From: Phycisphaerales bacterium UBA2402
GTDB lineage: Bacteria > Planctomycetota > Phycisphaerae > Phycisphaerales > UBA1924
Assembly: GCA_002343715.1 (NCBI GenBank)
Contig: DDSA01000208.1
Span: 29,147-93,146, forward strand
Reading direction: 5' to 3'
Length of the DNA: 64,000 bases
Shown here: positions 27,511 to 36,327 of the stretch, in pieces
Numbering within the stretch: the stretch's first letter is position 1
Layout of the letters: every line of letters starts with the position of its first letter
Notes under the pieces: generated by a model
Seen by the model: only the letters and a program-made list of their open reading frames with translations
Databases searched by the model: none
Told to the model about the DNA's origin: nothing
Translations under genes and position numbers: made by a program

Positions 27511-27567
27511 CCACGAGTCGGATGAGGAACGTGATGGGTTCGCCGCGGCGTTAGACTGCCGGAAGGC

Positions 27568-27840
27568 TCAGTCGTTCAGCCTCCGGACAATGAAGTACGC
27601 ACCGACCACATTGACGTCCGCTCTTGACCCAAGAAAGCGATAGACTCCGCTTGATGTCGTAAAGCCGAGGACCATGGGGGACGTGGTTGGTGGATCGTCA
27701 CTCAGCCAAGATCGCCCACCCCCCTGCAACTCGATCGCACACGAGCGTGGAAGGGCCCCGGTGGGCAAGACGTGCCTCGCACGACACGACTGATCCCCGC
27801 TCCCAAGCGGCACGTGCAACGGGATGGCGAATGAACGCAA
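27568..27840 (-). CDS. Small ORF, doubtful; possible gene remnant
   Basis: The reading frame begins with TTG and encodes 90 residues. The last 45 residues (from IELQGGGRSWLSDD to VVGAYFIVRRLND) look like genuine protein, but the N-terminal half is Arg/Pro-rich and a different frame (27698-27886) looks better upstream. That would fit a frameshifted or truncated gene. No family is recognised. A hairpin (27559-27586) covers its stop codon. Confidence 0.3.
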   Translation of the reverse strand: MRSFAIPLHVPLGSGDQSCRARHVLPTGALPRSCAIELQGGGRSWLSDDPPTTSPMVLGFTTSSGVYRFLGSRADVNVVGAYFIVRRLND

Positions 27841-27974
27841 GGACGTTCAGATCTCGTGTGACTCGTCCGGCGTTTCGCATGTTCAACCCGCCGCGAGAAG
27901 AGGAACATCGGATCCAAGCGGGACCGCCGGGCTTACTTCGATGCAGTCAGGACGGAAGATGCCTTCGTCGGTGA

Positions 27975-28001
27975 TTGTCACGAACACCCCCGCCCTACAC
28001 T
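27975..28001 (+). promoter_or_regulatory. Possible promoter of the livHMGF operon
   Basis: TTGTCA (27975-27980) and TACACT (27996-28001) are separated by 15 bases, 17 bases before the livH ATG. The spacing is short for a sigma-70 promoter and the leader would be only about ten bases, so this is tentative. Confidence 0.25.
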
Positions 28002-28017
28002 CGGCCTCTCGACCGGC

Positions 28018-28953
28018 ATGGATCAGTTACTCCAGACCATCAAGGACGGCATCAGCATGGGCAGCCTGTACGCGCTGATCGCGCTGGGCTACACCATGGT
28101 CTACGGCATCCTCAAGTTCATCAACTTCGCGCACAGCGACGTGGTGGTCCTAGGGGCTTGGTTATCTCTGGTCATGGCCGATACGACAACCCGGGCGTTG
28201 GGGGGTGCCGGCGCCGCTGGAGCGCCGTGGTGGCTGGGCGGGGCGGTGCTGGTCACGGCCATGGTCGCGTGCGGTCTGATCGGTTTCACGATCGAGCGAC
28301 TCGCGTACAAGCCGCTTCGAGGCTCGCCGCGGCTGAATGTCCTGATCACCGCGATCGGGGTATCCCTTTTTTTGCAGAATACGGGGCAACTCCGGGCGGT
28401 CTTCGGAACAAACCCGCGCAGCATCCCGCCGCTGATCCACGACGCGACGCTCCTCACTGTCGGCCAGGTGAACTTCAAGCTCCTGGACCTCATCGGGTTC
28501 GGCACCGCGGTGGCCCTGATGATCGGGCTGGATTATCTCGTCTTCCACACCAAGCTCGGGCGCGCGATGCGGGCGGTCAGTCACAACCGCGTCACCGCCT
28601 CTCTCATGGGTATTCCCGTGGACCGTGTCATTTCCTTCACGTTTGTGACGGGGGCGATGCTCGCCGCGGCGGGAGGGTTTCTGTGGGCGCTGAAGTATGA
28701 GACGATCAAGCAGCCGGCTGATTCGAGTTGGGTGCTGCTGGGCCTCAAGGCGTTCGTGGCGGCGGTCGTCGGGGGCATCGGCAACGTGCGCGGCGCGATG
28801 CTGGGAGGGATGGCGATCGGCCTGCTCGAGAACTTCGGTTCGGCGTACCTGTCATCGAGCATGAAGGATGTGTACGTCTTTGCCTTGTTGATCGTGGTGC
28901 TGCTGGTGCGGCCCGGGGGCATACTCGGCAAGGCCGTGGTGGAGAAAGTCTGA
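28018..28953 (+). CDS. livH: Branched-chain amino-acid-type ABC permease LivH
   Basis: A membrane protein of 311 residues with about eight helices. It has the LivH pattern: GSLYALIALGYTMVYGILKFINFAHSD, ERLAYKPLRGSPRLNVLITAIGVSLFLQN and KAFVAAVVGGIGNVRGAMLGG. It pairs with LivM to form the inner-membrane channel of a high-affinity importer. The next gene starts four bases after its stop. LivH-like permeases also serve urea, amide or aromatic-acid importers, so the substrate is open, and no binding-protein gene is adjacent. Confidence 0.93.
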   Translation: MDQLLQTIKDGISMGSLYALIALGYTMVYGILKFINFAHSDVVVLGAWLSLVMADTTTRALGGAGAAGAPWWLGGAVLVTAMVACGLIGFTIERLAYKPLRGSPRLNVLITAIGVSLFLQNTGQLRAVFGTNPRSIPPLIHDATLLTVGQVNFKLLDLIGFGTAVALMIGLDYLVFHTKLGRAMRAVSHNRVTASLMGIPVDRVISFTFVTGAMLAAAGGFLWALKYETIKQPADSSWVLLGLKAFVAAVVGGIGNVRGAMLGGMAIGLLENFGSAYLSSSMKDVYVFALLIVVLLVRPGGILGKAVVEKV

Positions 28954-28957
28954 CGCC

Positions 28958-30115
28958 GTGAGTCCCGCACCCGTCAACCCCACCCGGGTTTCCCCCGTCC
29001 GCACCGGGCTGGGCATGGTGTGGCCGCTGGCGGCGGCGCTGGTCTACGCGCTGGTGGTTCACTTCGGCGGACGGACTGTTCTCGACCCGTACTACGCGAT
29101 CCTGCTCGTCACCATCGGCATCAATATCACTCTGGCCGTGTCGCTCAACATGGTCAACGGCTTCACCGGCCAGTTCTCGATGGGGCACGCGGGGTTCCTC
29201 GCCGTGGGCGGGTACGCCTGCGGGATCGTCACGTACTACGGATCGGCCAAGGTCTTCGGCAGCACGGCGATGCGCCAGGGGCAACTGTGCGGGATGCCGC
29301 TGGAAACGGCGGGCCTTCCTTTCCTCGGCGGGGGAGAGTGGTTCTTTCTCCTCGCGCTGCTCGTGGGCGGGCTGGTCGCGGCGGGGCTGGGGTACATCGT
29401 GGGCCTGCCGTCGCTGCGCCTGCGGGGAGACTACCTGGCGATCGTGACGCTGGGCTTCGGCGAGATCGTCCGTGTCGTGATCCAGCAATCAGGGAAGGTG
29501 ATCAAGGCCGGCGGGGGCAAGAGCGCCGAGCAGTTGATCCGGGATGCACCCCTCTATACGCTGCCGGGGAGCGTCGGCGGTTCGCTGGGTTTCGACAATC
29601 TCCCGAAGTACACGAGTCTTTTCTGGGCCCATCTCGCGGCGGCCGCGACGGTGCTTGTGGCCTACCGCCTGAAGTCCAGCACCTACGGGCGAGCCTTCCT
29701 GTCGATCCGTGAGGACGAAGTCGCGGCGGAAGCGATGGGAGTGAACACGACGAAGTTCAAGGTACGTGCCTTCGTGCTCGCGGCCTTCTTCGCGGGTGTC
29801 GCGGGCGGGCTGTACGGCAGCACGCTGGGTGTGGCGCTCTCCCCGGTGGACGCCGGCTTTCAGAAGAGTTTCGACATCATCATCATGGTCGTGCTCGGGG
29901 GGCTTGGCTCCATCTCGGGGGCTGTGGTCGCGGCGGTGGTCGTCACCCTTCTGCCCGAATGGCTCCGCGGAGTGGCCGAGTACCGCATGATCATCTACGC
30001 CCTGACGCTGATTCTTTTGATGATTTTCAGACCCCAGGGCCTGTTGGGAGTGCGCGAGGCGTGGGAAATGCCCTTGCTCCGGAAGTGGATGGGCGGGAAG
30101 CGGGGCGGAACGTGA
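28958..30115 (+). CDS. livM: Branched-chain amino-acid-type ABC permease LivM
   Basis: A LivM-type permease of 385 residues starting at GTG. The conserved pieces are LAVSLNMVNGFTGQFSMGHAGFLAVGGYA, GLPSLRLRGDYLAIVTLGFGEIVRVV, SIREDEVAAEAMGVNTTKFKVRAFVL (the EAA-like loop touching the ATPases) and VLGGLGSISGAVVAA. An extra segment around residues 90-115 lengthens an early periplasmic loop. Its stop overlaps the livG start as GTGA. Confidence 0.93.
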   Translation: MSPAPVNPTRVSPVRTGLGMVWPLAAALVYALVVHFGGRTVLDPYYAILLVTIGINITLAVSLNMVNGFTGQFSMGHAGFLAVGGYACGIVTYYGSAKVFGSTAMRQGQLCGMPLETAGLPFLGGGEWFFLLALLVGGLVAAGLGYIVGLPSLRLRGDYLAIVTLGFGEIVRVVIQQSGKVIKAGGGKSAEQLIRDAPLYTLPGSVGGSLGFDNLPKYTSLFWAHLAAAATVLVAYRLKSSTYGRAFLSIREDEVAAEAMGVNTTKFKVRAFVLAAFFAGVAGGLYGSTLGVALSPVDAGFQKSFDIIIMVVLGGLGSISGAVVAAVVVTLLPEWLRGVAEYRMIIYALTLILLMIFRPQGLLGVREAWEMPLLRKWMGGKRGGT

Positions 30116-30894
30116 GCGGAGCGGTGCTCGATATCTCGGGGGTGTGCAAGTCCTTCGGCGGCCTCAAGGCCGTTCAAAGTTTCTCGCTCAGACTAGGTCC
30201 CGGTGACCTGCAGGGCCTCATCGGCCCCAACGGCGCGGGCAAGACGACCTGCTTCAACCTGCTCACCGGCGTCTATCGGCCCGATGCCGGGAGCATCACG
30301 CTCTGTGGTACGCAGATCGTGGGCATGAGGCCAAACAGCATCGCCCGCTGCGGCATGTCCCGCACGTTCCAGAATATCCGGCTCTTCGGCGATCTTTCGG
30401 TGCTCGACAATGTACGAGTCGGCGGCCACCTCCGCGTGCGGCACAGCATGTTCAGCGCGATCCTGCGTTCGGCGGGCAGCCGCGCGAGCGAGGCGGCCAT
30501 GCGGCGGCGCGCGATGAGCCTCCTGACCTTCTTCGGGTTGGCGGATCGGGCCGACGAGGTCGCCCGCAACCTGCCTTACGGCGATCAGCGAAAACTGGAG
30601 ATCGCCCGCGCCCTGGCCACCGAACCGACGGTGCTGCTGCTTGATGAACCCGCCGCGGGGATGAACAGCGGGGAGAAGGTCGCGCTGCGCGACATGATCC
30701 GACGCGTCCGCGACGAGTTCAAGGTGACGGTGCTTCTGATCGAACACGACATGGGCCTGGTCATGGACATCTGCGAACGCATCACGGTGCTCGATTACGG
30801 CGAGACCATCGCCGCCGGCACACCCGCCGAGGTGCAGGCGAACCCCAAGGTCATCGAGGCGTACCTGGGCGCCGAGGAGGGTGTCCATGCTTGA
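30112..30894 (+). CDS. livG: ABC transporter ATP-binding protein LivG
   Basis: A LivG-type ATPase of 260 residues. Walker A is GPNGAGKT, the signature is LPYGDQRKLEIARAL and Walker B is LLLDEPAAGMN; the LivG-specific ARCGMSRTFQNIRLFGDLSVLDNV is present. GTG 30112 forms a GTGA overlap with livM and has a GGGCGGGA-type purine run upstream; a longer in-frame start at 29959 lies inside livM. It powers transport together with LivF. Confidence 0.94.
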   Translation: MSGAVLDISGVCKSFGGLKAVQSFSLRLGPGDLQGLIGPNGAGKTTCFNLLTGVYRPDAGSITLCGTQIVGMRPNSIARCGMSRTFQNIRLFGDLSVLDNVRVGGHLRVRHSMFSAILRSAGSRASEAAMRRRAMSLLTFFGLADRADEVARNLPYGDQRKLEIARALATEPTVLLLDEPAAGMNSGEKVALRDMIRRVRDEFKVTVLLIEHDMGLVMDICERITVLDYGETIAAGTPAEVQANPKVIEAYLGAEEGVHA

Positions 30895-31603
30895 AGTCAC
30901 GGACCTCCGCGTCAACTACGGGGCGATCAAGGCCCTCCACGGCGTGACACTGCGCGTGAACCGCGGGGAGATCGTCACGCTCATCGGCTGCAACGGTGCC
31001 GGCAAGTCCACCACGCTCCGCGCGATCTCGGGCATCGTGCGTGCCGCGGGGGGGAGCATCACGTACGAAGGACGTGACCTGGCCGGATTGAAACCGCACG
31101 ACATCGTTCGTCTCGGCCTGGTTCAAGCCCCGGAGGGGCGCGGCATCTTCTCGAACATGACCGTCGCGGAGAACCTGGAACTCGGTGCCTTCATCCGGAG
31201 CGATCGGGACGGAATCTCGGCGGATCGCGAGAAGGCCCTCACGCTCTTCCCGCGACTGCGGGAACGCCTCGACCAATCGGCGGGAACACTCAGCGGCGGG
31301 GAACAGCAGATGCTCGCCATCGCCCGGGCCTTGCTCACTCGGCCCAAACTCCTTCTGCTCGACGAACCGAGCCTGGGACTGGCGCCGCAGATCGTGCAGA
31401 TCATCTTCCGAATCATCCGTGAGATCAACGAGCAGGGCGCGACGATTCTCCTCGTGGAGCAGAACGCGCACATGGCGCTCAAAGTCGCCCACCGCGCGTA
31501 CGTCCTCGATGTGGGGCGGATCGTCATGGAGGGCAAGGCGAGCGACCTGGCCGCGAGCGAAGACGTCCAGGACGCCTACATGGGCCGCAAACGCGCCGGC
31601 TAA
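30887..31603 (+). CDS. livF: ABC transporter ATP-binding protein LivF
   Basis: A LivF-type ATPase of 238 residues with Walker A GCNGAGKS, LVQAPEGRGIFSNMTVAENLELGA, signature LSGGEQQMLAIARAL and Walker B LLLDEPSLGLAP. GGAGG at 30876-30880 lies six bases before ATG 30887, which decides for this start over the GTG at 30881. The gene overlaps the end of livG. It is the last gene of the operon; the next gene converges from the other strand. Confidence 0.94.
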   Translation: MLEVTDLRVNYGAIKALHGVTLRVNRGEIVTLIGCNGAGKSTTLRAISGIVRAAGGSITYEGRDLAGLKPHDIVRLGLVQAPEGRGIFSNMTVAENLELGAFIRSDRDGISADREKALTLFPRLRERLDQSAGTLSGGEQQMLAIARALLTRPKLLLLDEPSLGLAPQIVQIIFRIIREINEQGATILLVEQNAHMALKVAHRAYVLDVGRIVMEGKASDLAASEDVQDAYMGRKRAG

Positions 31604-31621
31604 ACGCGAGCGTTCCTGCGC

Positions 31622-32737
31622 TCACGCCGCGGCGGCATCGCTCCCCCACTCTTCCTTCGGCTTGCCGCGGTAGTGGGTCTTGATGACCCGTGCGAGTTGG
31701 GCACCGAAGAGTTCCGTGATGACGCTGAGCGCGGGCTTGACGCTCTCGGCGAAGGGGTGCCGACGGTCCCGAAAGACCGCGAGCACGGCGATGCACTCCT
31801 CATCGGACCAGCAGGCCCGTACGGCGAGCGTGGAACCGGAGAGCCAGTGTTCCTCATCGATCCGCTCCATGCTCAGTTGTCCCGGATTCACGACAAGCGT
31901 CAGTTCGCGGTGCGCCTCGCACGCCGGGGCGAGATCATCGGCGAGTTGGCCCAGCATGATCTCGGCCGAGTCCTTCGGAAGATCGAAGTTGATGTACGCC
32001 CCGAGTGTGTAATCACCCCCCGTGCCGGGAAGGAAGATGGCGGCGTTGGTGGACCCGGCTTTCTTCAGGACGTACTCCAGCGTCGTGCGCAAGAGGCCTT
32101 CGAGTTCCAGCTCCTGGCGAATCAACGCGTTGAACTCGGCCCCCAGGGCCACCCGTTCCATCTGCTCAGAGAGCGTGCGGCAGGTGCCGCCGACGCCGGA
32201 GGCGAGTTCACCGACCTGTCGCAGCAGTTGCGTGTGCCCCTCGCGCAGCGCCTCGACACTACGGCGGAGGTGCGCCCGGCTTCGGGCGCGGGTGCGAGCC
32301 CGATCACCGGCCGACCTCGCAAAGGCCGCTGCACGCAGCACGAGAGACGCATTGGGCCTTCCCTCGCACGGAACGATGTCGTGCACGCCCAGCCGAGTGG
32401 CCCTCGCCGCTCGCTGCGCATCGTTTCCTCGGAGCATGAAAACCCGACCGACATTGAAGCGGCTCAAGGACGCCAGTGTGTTCCACGCCGTTTCCCCCAA
32501 CGCGTCATCCACGACCACCACATCGGGGCCGCCCCTGCCCAGGCGGCTCAGAGCAGATTCCGAATCGGCATCGGTCACAACCGTCGCGCCCAGTTGTGTA
32601 AGACCACCACGGAGTTCATCTCGCTCAGGTCCATCACCCGAGACAAGCAGGAGATTGATGCGTGATGGACCCGGCGGAGGCGCGGCCGGAGGTGCCTCGT
32701 GCAAGTTTCCAGCGCGACGTGTTCGGGGGCGGTTCAT
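31622..32737 (-). CDS. Degenerate-receiver plus GAF-like signalling protein
   Basis: 371 residues. After a Pro-rich start, residues about 27-140 form a response-regulator-like domain (INLLLVSGDGPERDELRGGL, VVVVDDALGETAWNTL). The phospho-acceptor position is DD, but the usual N-terminal acidic pair is replaced by SGDG, so phosphorylation is uncertain. A basic coiled segment follows, then a GAF-like domain (about 205-355; LLRTTLEYVLKKAGSTNAAIFLPG, LAVRACWSDEECIAVLAVFRD). No output domain is seen, so it may act by protein contact. It converges on livF. Confidence 0.65.
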   Translation of the reverse strand: MNRPRTRRAGNLHEAPPAAPPPGPSRINLLLVSGDGPERDELRGGLTQLGATVVTDADSESALSRLGRGGPDVVVVDDALGETAWNTLASLSRFNVGRVFMLRGNDAQRAARATRLGVHDIVPCEGRPNASLVLRAAAFARSAGDRARTRARSRAHLRRSVEALREGHTQLLRQVGELASGVGGTCRTLSEQMERVALGAEFNALIRQELELEGLLRTTLEYVLKKAGSTNAAIFLPGTGGDYTLGAYINFDLPKDSAEIMLGQLADDLAPACEAHRELTLVVNPGQLSMERIDEEHWLSGSTLAVRACWSDEECIAVLAVFRDRRHPFAESVKPALSVITELFGAQLARVIKTHYRGKPKEEWGSDAAAA

Positions 32738-33036
32738 GGGTCGATCGTGGTGGCTTCAACGGATACGCCGTCGCTGGGTGCATCGGCCCGATCACCGCGG
32801 CGATTGAGCACAGAATCGGACTGCACGCACGGAATCACCCCCGGGAAAGGGAGACGCCGGTGAAATCAGACGATCCCGACCCGTTGTTGCCCGTACACCG
32901 GCCACGATTGCGGCACCCGCATGTGTGAGGCAAAGAGTCTCGGCGTTCCGCCATCTCGCCGTGGGAGTTCCGGGACTTCGTCTCACACGTCTTCCCGACG
33001 TCCTGTGGACGCCGAGAATCACTGCGGCCTTACCTC
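32738..33036. other. Intergenic gap, no recognisable gene
   Basis: About 300 bases between two minus-strand signalling genes. Reading frames here are short and look like shadows; I see no clear terminator or promoter. Confidence 0.5.
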
Positions 33037-33654
33037 TCACTCAGCGGGCGACTGCATGTGTAGCAACTGAGCGATGATCGAAGTCAGTTGGGCGTGGTCG
33101 AAAGGTTTAGGCAAGAACGCGTCCGCTCCCGCGGCGATGATCGCCTTGATCTCCTCCTGCTTCGCCACGCCGCTGACACACAAGATGCGGGTCTGCTCGA
33201 ACCGCGGATTCTCGCGGATTCGTCGGCAGATGACCGTCCCGTTCAGGTCGGGCAGCATGTAATCGAGAATAATCAGGTGGGGCCGAAGGCTTTCGGTGAG
33301 CATCCCCGCGTCGTACCCGTTGGAGGCGGAGCGCACCTCGAACCGCGGGTCGCGGGCGAGGACGGTTTCGAACATCGCGATCATCTCCGGCGAATCATCA
33401 ACAACCAGCACGCGACGCTTGCCCCCGCTCTCGATGGCGGAGAGAGGGATGTTATTCGCCTTCATGAACTTGATCAGATCCTCGCGTGGGATTCGGCGGA
33501 ACTTGCTCCCGGGGACGCGGAATCCTTGCAGCCGGCCCGAGTCGAAGCAGCGGATGATGGTCTGCTGGCTCACCTTGCAGATCTCGGCGGCCTCACCGGT
33601 GGTAAAGACCCGCTTCTGGGCCGGGTCTTCACTTTGTTGATTGGTGTCGGTCAC
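33037..33654 (-). CDS. Response regulator with N-terminal excisionase/MerR-like DNA-binding domain
   Basis: 205 residues. Residues about 14-70 form a helix-turn-helix of the excisionase/MerR (BldC-like) type: VFTTGEAAEICKVSQQTIIRCFDSGRLQGFRVPGSKFRRIPREDL. Residues about 80-200 form a CheY-like receiver with the acidic pair in VLVVDDSPEMIAMF, the phospho-acceptor in HLIILDYMLPDLNG, and the Lys in FLPKPFD. The order (DNA-binding first, receiver second) is the reverse of most response regulators. Translation starts at GTG with GGAGG about eight bases upstream. No histidine kinase is adjacent. Confidence 0.85.
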   Translation of the reverse strand: MTDTNQQSEDPAQKRVFTTGEAAEICKVSQQTIIRCFDSGRLQGFRVPGSKFRRIPREDLIKFMKANNIPLSAIESGGKRRVLVVDDSPEMIAMFETVLARDPRFEVRSASNGYDAGMLTESLRPHLIILDYMLPDLNGTVICRRIRENPRFEQTRILCVSGVAKQEEIKAIIAAGADAFLPKPFDHAQLTSIIAQLLHMQSPAE

Positions 33655-33837
33655 GATGCGGGCCTCCAGAGTTCGGCCGGAGCGGTCCCGTGGTCGTTTC
33701 CGTAACGCCCACGAAACTCCTGTCGTCCAACCGTCAGAAGTTCACATCGACCCCCAGTTCTCCCACCTTCACACCGGCACTCATCATCGGGGCAGTCTGT
33801 AGTGAAAGCCCGGAGTGCACCGGTCCACGTGCAGTTT

Positions 33838-34566
33838 TCAGGACCCTCCCCCACCTTTTCCGGGCGGGTGTAACTCCCGCCACTTGGTTACCGCTTCCGG
33901 CTCGCGCGGATACAGAGGAAGCAGCGCCGCGGGATCGACGGACGGATAGTGGGAACAAATCTCAAGGCAAGCCGCAGGATCGAACTCGGGCCGCTCGACG
34001 GGGACTCTCAACGCCGCCGCGGCGGCGCTGATCGGGTCGGGCAGGTGGTGATCGGCGATGATTCTCTGAGCGCCGAGCATGGGGAGGTCCGCCGCCCGAA
34101 CAATCCGGGGAACTCCTGCCGGCAAGGCCCCGCCGTCAAAGAGTGTGGCGTAGGACGAGTCGCCCTTGGAGGCCAGGAGAACCGCGAAGGGCCGCGGTCC
34201 GGGGCGCACACGTGCGGCGGCGACGGCCGCGCTCGGCACGGCGATGCACGCGGCACCGGTGACTTCCGCGATCATCTTGGCCGCAACGATGGCGAGACGC
34301 ACGGCGGTGAATCCGCCCGGCCCGGCGGACACGGCGATTGTCTTGATGGAACGGGGCGATCCGCCCGAAGCGTTCAGGGCTGTATCGATGGCCATGAGCA
34401 GCGTGTCATCGTGAGGGCGGGAAGGGTCGATGTCGTAACGCGCGAGGATGTCGATCTGGTGTCCGCGCAATCGCCCAACCGCGACACCCGGTCGAATCGC
34501 GTGCTCGGGCGTCCACGCTGATGGGTTGCTGGTCTCGATGGCCAGAATGTGATGCCGGTCGGGCAC
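33838..34566 (-). CDS. tsaB: tRNA threonylcarbamoyladenosine synthesis protein TsaB
   Basis: TsaB helps TsaD, TsaE and TsaC make the t6A modification at position 37 of ANN-decoding tRNAs. The N-terminal ILAIETSNPSAW gives the ASKHA-fold phosphate loop, and VSAGPGGFTAVRLAIVAAKMIAE matches the GPGSFTGxRxG motif with two substitutions. The C-terminal half is Ala/Pro-rich and variable, as usual. GTG 34566 puts the ILAIETSN strand near the start; the upstream in-frame extension looks non-coding. Confidence 0.85.
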   Translation of the reverse strand: MPDRHHILAIETSNPSAWTPEHAIRPGVAVGRLRGHQIDILARYDIDPSRPHDDTLLMAIDTALNASGGSPRSIKTIAVSAGPGGFTAVRLAIVAAKMIAEVTGAACIAVPSAAVAAARVRPGPRPFAVLLASKGDSSYATLFDGGALPAGVPRIVRAADLPMLGAQRIIADHHLPDPISAAAAALRVPVERPEFDPAACLEICSHYPSVDPAALLPLYPREPEAVTKWRELHPPGKGGGGS

Positions 34567-34643
34567 CGACAAGGCTAGCGTACCACTCCTGCTCGTGTCG
34601 CCCGCACCCACTCTCGGGCGTGTACACTCGGCCCGGAGACTCC

Positions 34644-35576
34644 ATGCGAGCAGCAAACCGATCCGTCATTCTGTCCATTCTCTCGTTCACCGCGGCCAGC
34701 GCCGCCCAGATCAACCCCGCCGCGGGTGATGCCCCGCGGGCGGTCGTGAAAGCCGATGCAGAACCCGCCCAACCCGAATCAGCCGGCCCGACGAGTTCCC
34801 CGAATGAAGGTTCGGCGTGGACGCTGGAACTTCACCCGTGCGTCTGGTACATGGGGATGAGCGGTGATGTGAAGTTGCCTCGGAGCGGGGGAAACTCTTC
34901 CTCGGTCGACCTGCGTGATCTCGATTTGAACAGCCCCCGTATCGCTCCGTTCGGCGAGGCAACGCTAAGACATGGAAAGTGGATGGTCGGATTCCGTGGC
35001 TTCGCATTCTCGACCGAGCAGGACGCGACACCGGGGATCACGTCGAACCTTGGCAACATCGAACTTTCGCCCGGGAGCACGGTGCGTTCCTCGCTCGACC
35101 TCGCGGCGGTCGAGGTCGAAGGCGGGTACACGTTGTTCTTTGTCGAGCGTTCACCGCTGGACTCTGGCGGCTTCAAGTTGCGAACGCGGCTCGACGCTGT
35201 CGCGGGCGTGCGCCTGATGAGTTTCGAGTTTGACACCGTCAGCCTGTCCGGGCCGGGCGGCGATCCGACGGGTCCGGCGCAGAGCGCCGATGAGTTCACC
35301 GCCATGCCGCTCGTCGGCGCGCGAGTCACGGCGGATTTTTATGAAGACTTCTCGATCATACTCGAAATGACCGTCGGGGGTCAACCTTTCGGTGATGATT
35401 GGTCCTACGGCTTCGACATCATCGTGGGCGGTCAATGGCGACCGATCCAGCACGTCGGCGCGCAGATCGGGTACCGCGCGCTCTTTCTCGGACTGGCGAG
35501 CGGCAACGGAGATGACGAGTTCGAGTTCAACGGCGCCGCGCAGGGGCTTTATGCCGGCGTGACCTTCGACTTCTGA
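34644..35576 (+). CDS. Outer-membrane beta-barrel protein
   Basis: 310 residues. A signal peptide (MRAANRSVILSILSFTAASAA) is followed by a Pro-rich spacer and then alternating hydrophobic/polar strands (KWMVGFRGFAF, GGYTLFFVERS, GVRLMSFEFDTV, GAQIGYRALFLGL), ending in LYAGVTFDF with a terminal Phe, the usual outer-membrane signature. It is probably a small porin-like or structural barrel. The start is divergent from tsaB. No substrate can be named. Confidence 0.75.
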   Translation: MRAANRSVILSILSFTAASAAQINPAAGDAPRAVVKADAEPAQPESAGPTSSPNEGSAWTLELHPCVWYMGMSGDVKLPRSGGNSSSVDLRDLDLNSPRIAPFGEATLRHGKWMVGFRGFAFSTEQDATPGITSNLGNIELSPGSTVRSSLDLAAVEVEGGYTLFFVERSPLDSGGFKLRTRLDAVAGVRLMSFEFDTVSLSGPGGDPTGPAQSADEFTAMPLVGARVTADFYEDFSIILEMTVGGQPFGDDWSYGFDIIVGGQWRPIQHVGAQIGYRALFLGLASGNGDDEFEFNGAAQGLYAGVTFDF

Positions 35577-35778
35577 TGTGAAGTTAGAGAAAGTGTCCGC
35601 CATGCCTCGATCAGCCGAGATAGCATGTTGCGGGACCAGAGGGAACTCGGTGTATGGGACTGTCGGGTCGGGAGAAACGCCGACGGAGCGGAAGCCGAAA
35701 GGCGGGCATGGCGAGCGGGCACACGCGTGGAGGTCGGGCCGGCGGATCGGCACACCGACACGAACTGAGGGAGTGGTC

Positions 35779-36171
35779 ATGACGGTCGAAGGGCGAAAAA
35801 CCCGAAAATCACAGGGGGCCTCCGGCGTATGCACTTCGACCAAAAAGGAGTTGGTCGAACGTGTGGTACAGCGGACAGGATACCCGAGGGTCATGGTGCT
35901 GCGTTGTGTTCAGGAGTTTCTGGACCAGATCGTCCGGGAACTGAAGAATGGCCACCGACTCGAGTTCCGGGATTTCGGCGTCTTTGAGTTGCACGAACGT
36001 GCCGCCCGCACCGCGCAGAACCCGCGCACACTGGAGAAAGTGGCTGTCCCGGCACGGAAGATCATCAAGTTCAAACCCGGGCTGGCGATCCGGACCATCC
36101 TGTCGTCCCAGAGCGCGGCCGCCACACTCACCGAAGTGAAACCGGCCCGCAAGCGTGCCACACCGATGTAG
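35779..36171 (+). CDS. HU/IHF-family DNA-binding protein
   Basis: 130 residues with the HU fold: STKKELVERVVQRTGYPRVMVLRCVQEFLDQIVRELKNGHRLEFRDFGVFELHERAARTAQNPRT, where the flexible DNA-binding arm has AQNPRT in place of the usual GRNPxT, then VPARKIIKFKPG. Both ends carry basic extensions, so it is longer than typical HU (about 90). GAGGGAG just upstream supports ATG 35779. It probably bends DNA and compacts the nucleoid. Confidence 0.9.
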   Translation: MTVEGRKTRKSQGASGVCTSTKKELVERVVQRTGYPRVMVLRCVQEFLDQIVRELKNGHRLEFRDFGVFELHERAARTAQNPRTLEKVAVPARKIIKFKPGLAIRTILSSQSAAATLTEVKPARKRATPM

Positions 36172-36327
36172 ACCGGCAATTGATAAAATTTTCACAAGTT
36201 CCGCGTGGCCCGGGCAAGCCGTTGTCGCTTCATGAATAGGAGTACCACTCCTCCGACGCGACACACCTCTCTTGCTGTCCGGGGCCGAATCCTGTGTGGG
36301 CGGTCCCGGACGCTTTTTTGATGGGCC

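Larger units (their letters stand above)
26926..27540. other. AT-rich intergenic region with palindromes and hairpins
   Basis: This gap of over 600 bases has no convincing gene. The part from about 26940 to 27350 is clearly richer in A and T than the rest of the window and contains T- and A-runs, while 27360-27540 is GC-rich and highly structured. It probably includes the promoter and control region of the exosortase-substrate gene, and could also hold a small RNA. Two of its structures are listed separately. Confidence 0.6.

Noticed and set aside
33651..33854. 67-residue minus-strand ORF between tsaB and the response regulator
   Set aside because: Overlaps both neighbours, Cys/Gly/Arg-rich, no Shine-Dalgarno sequence.
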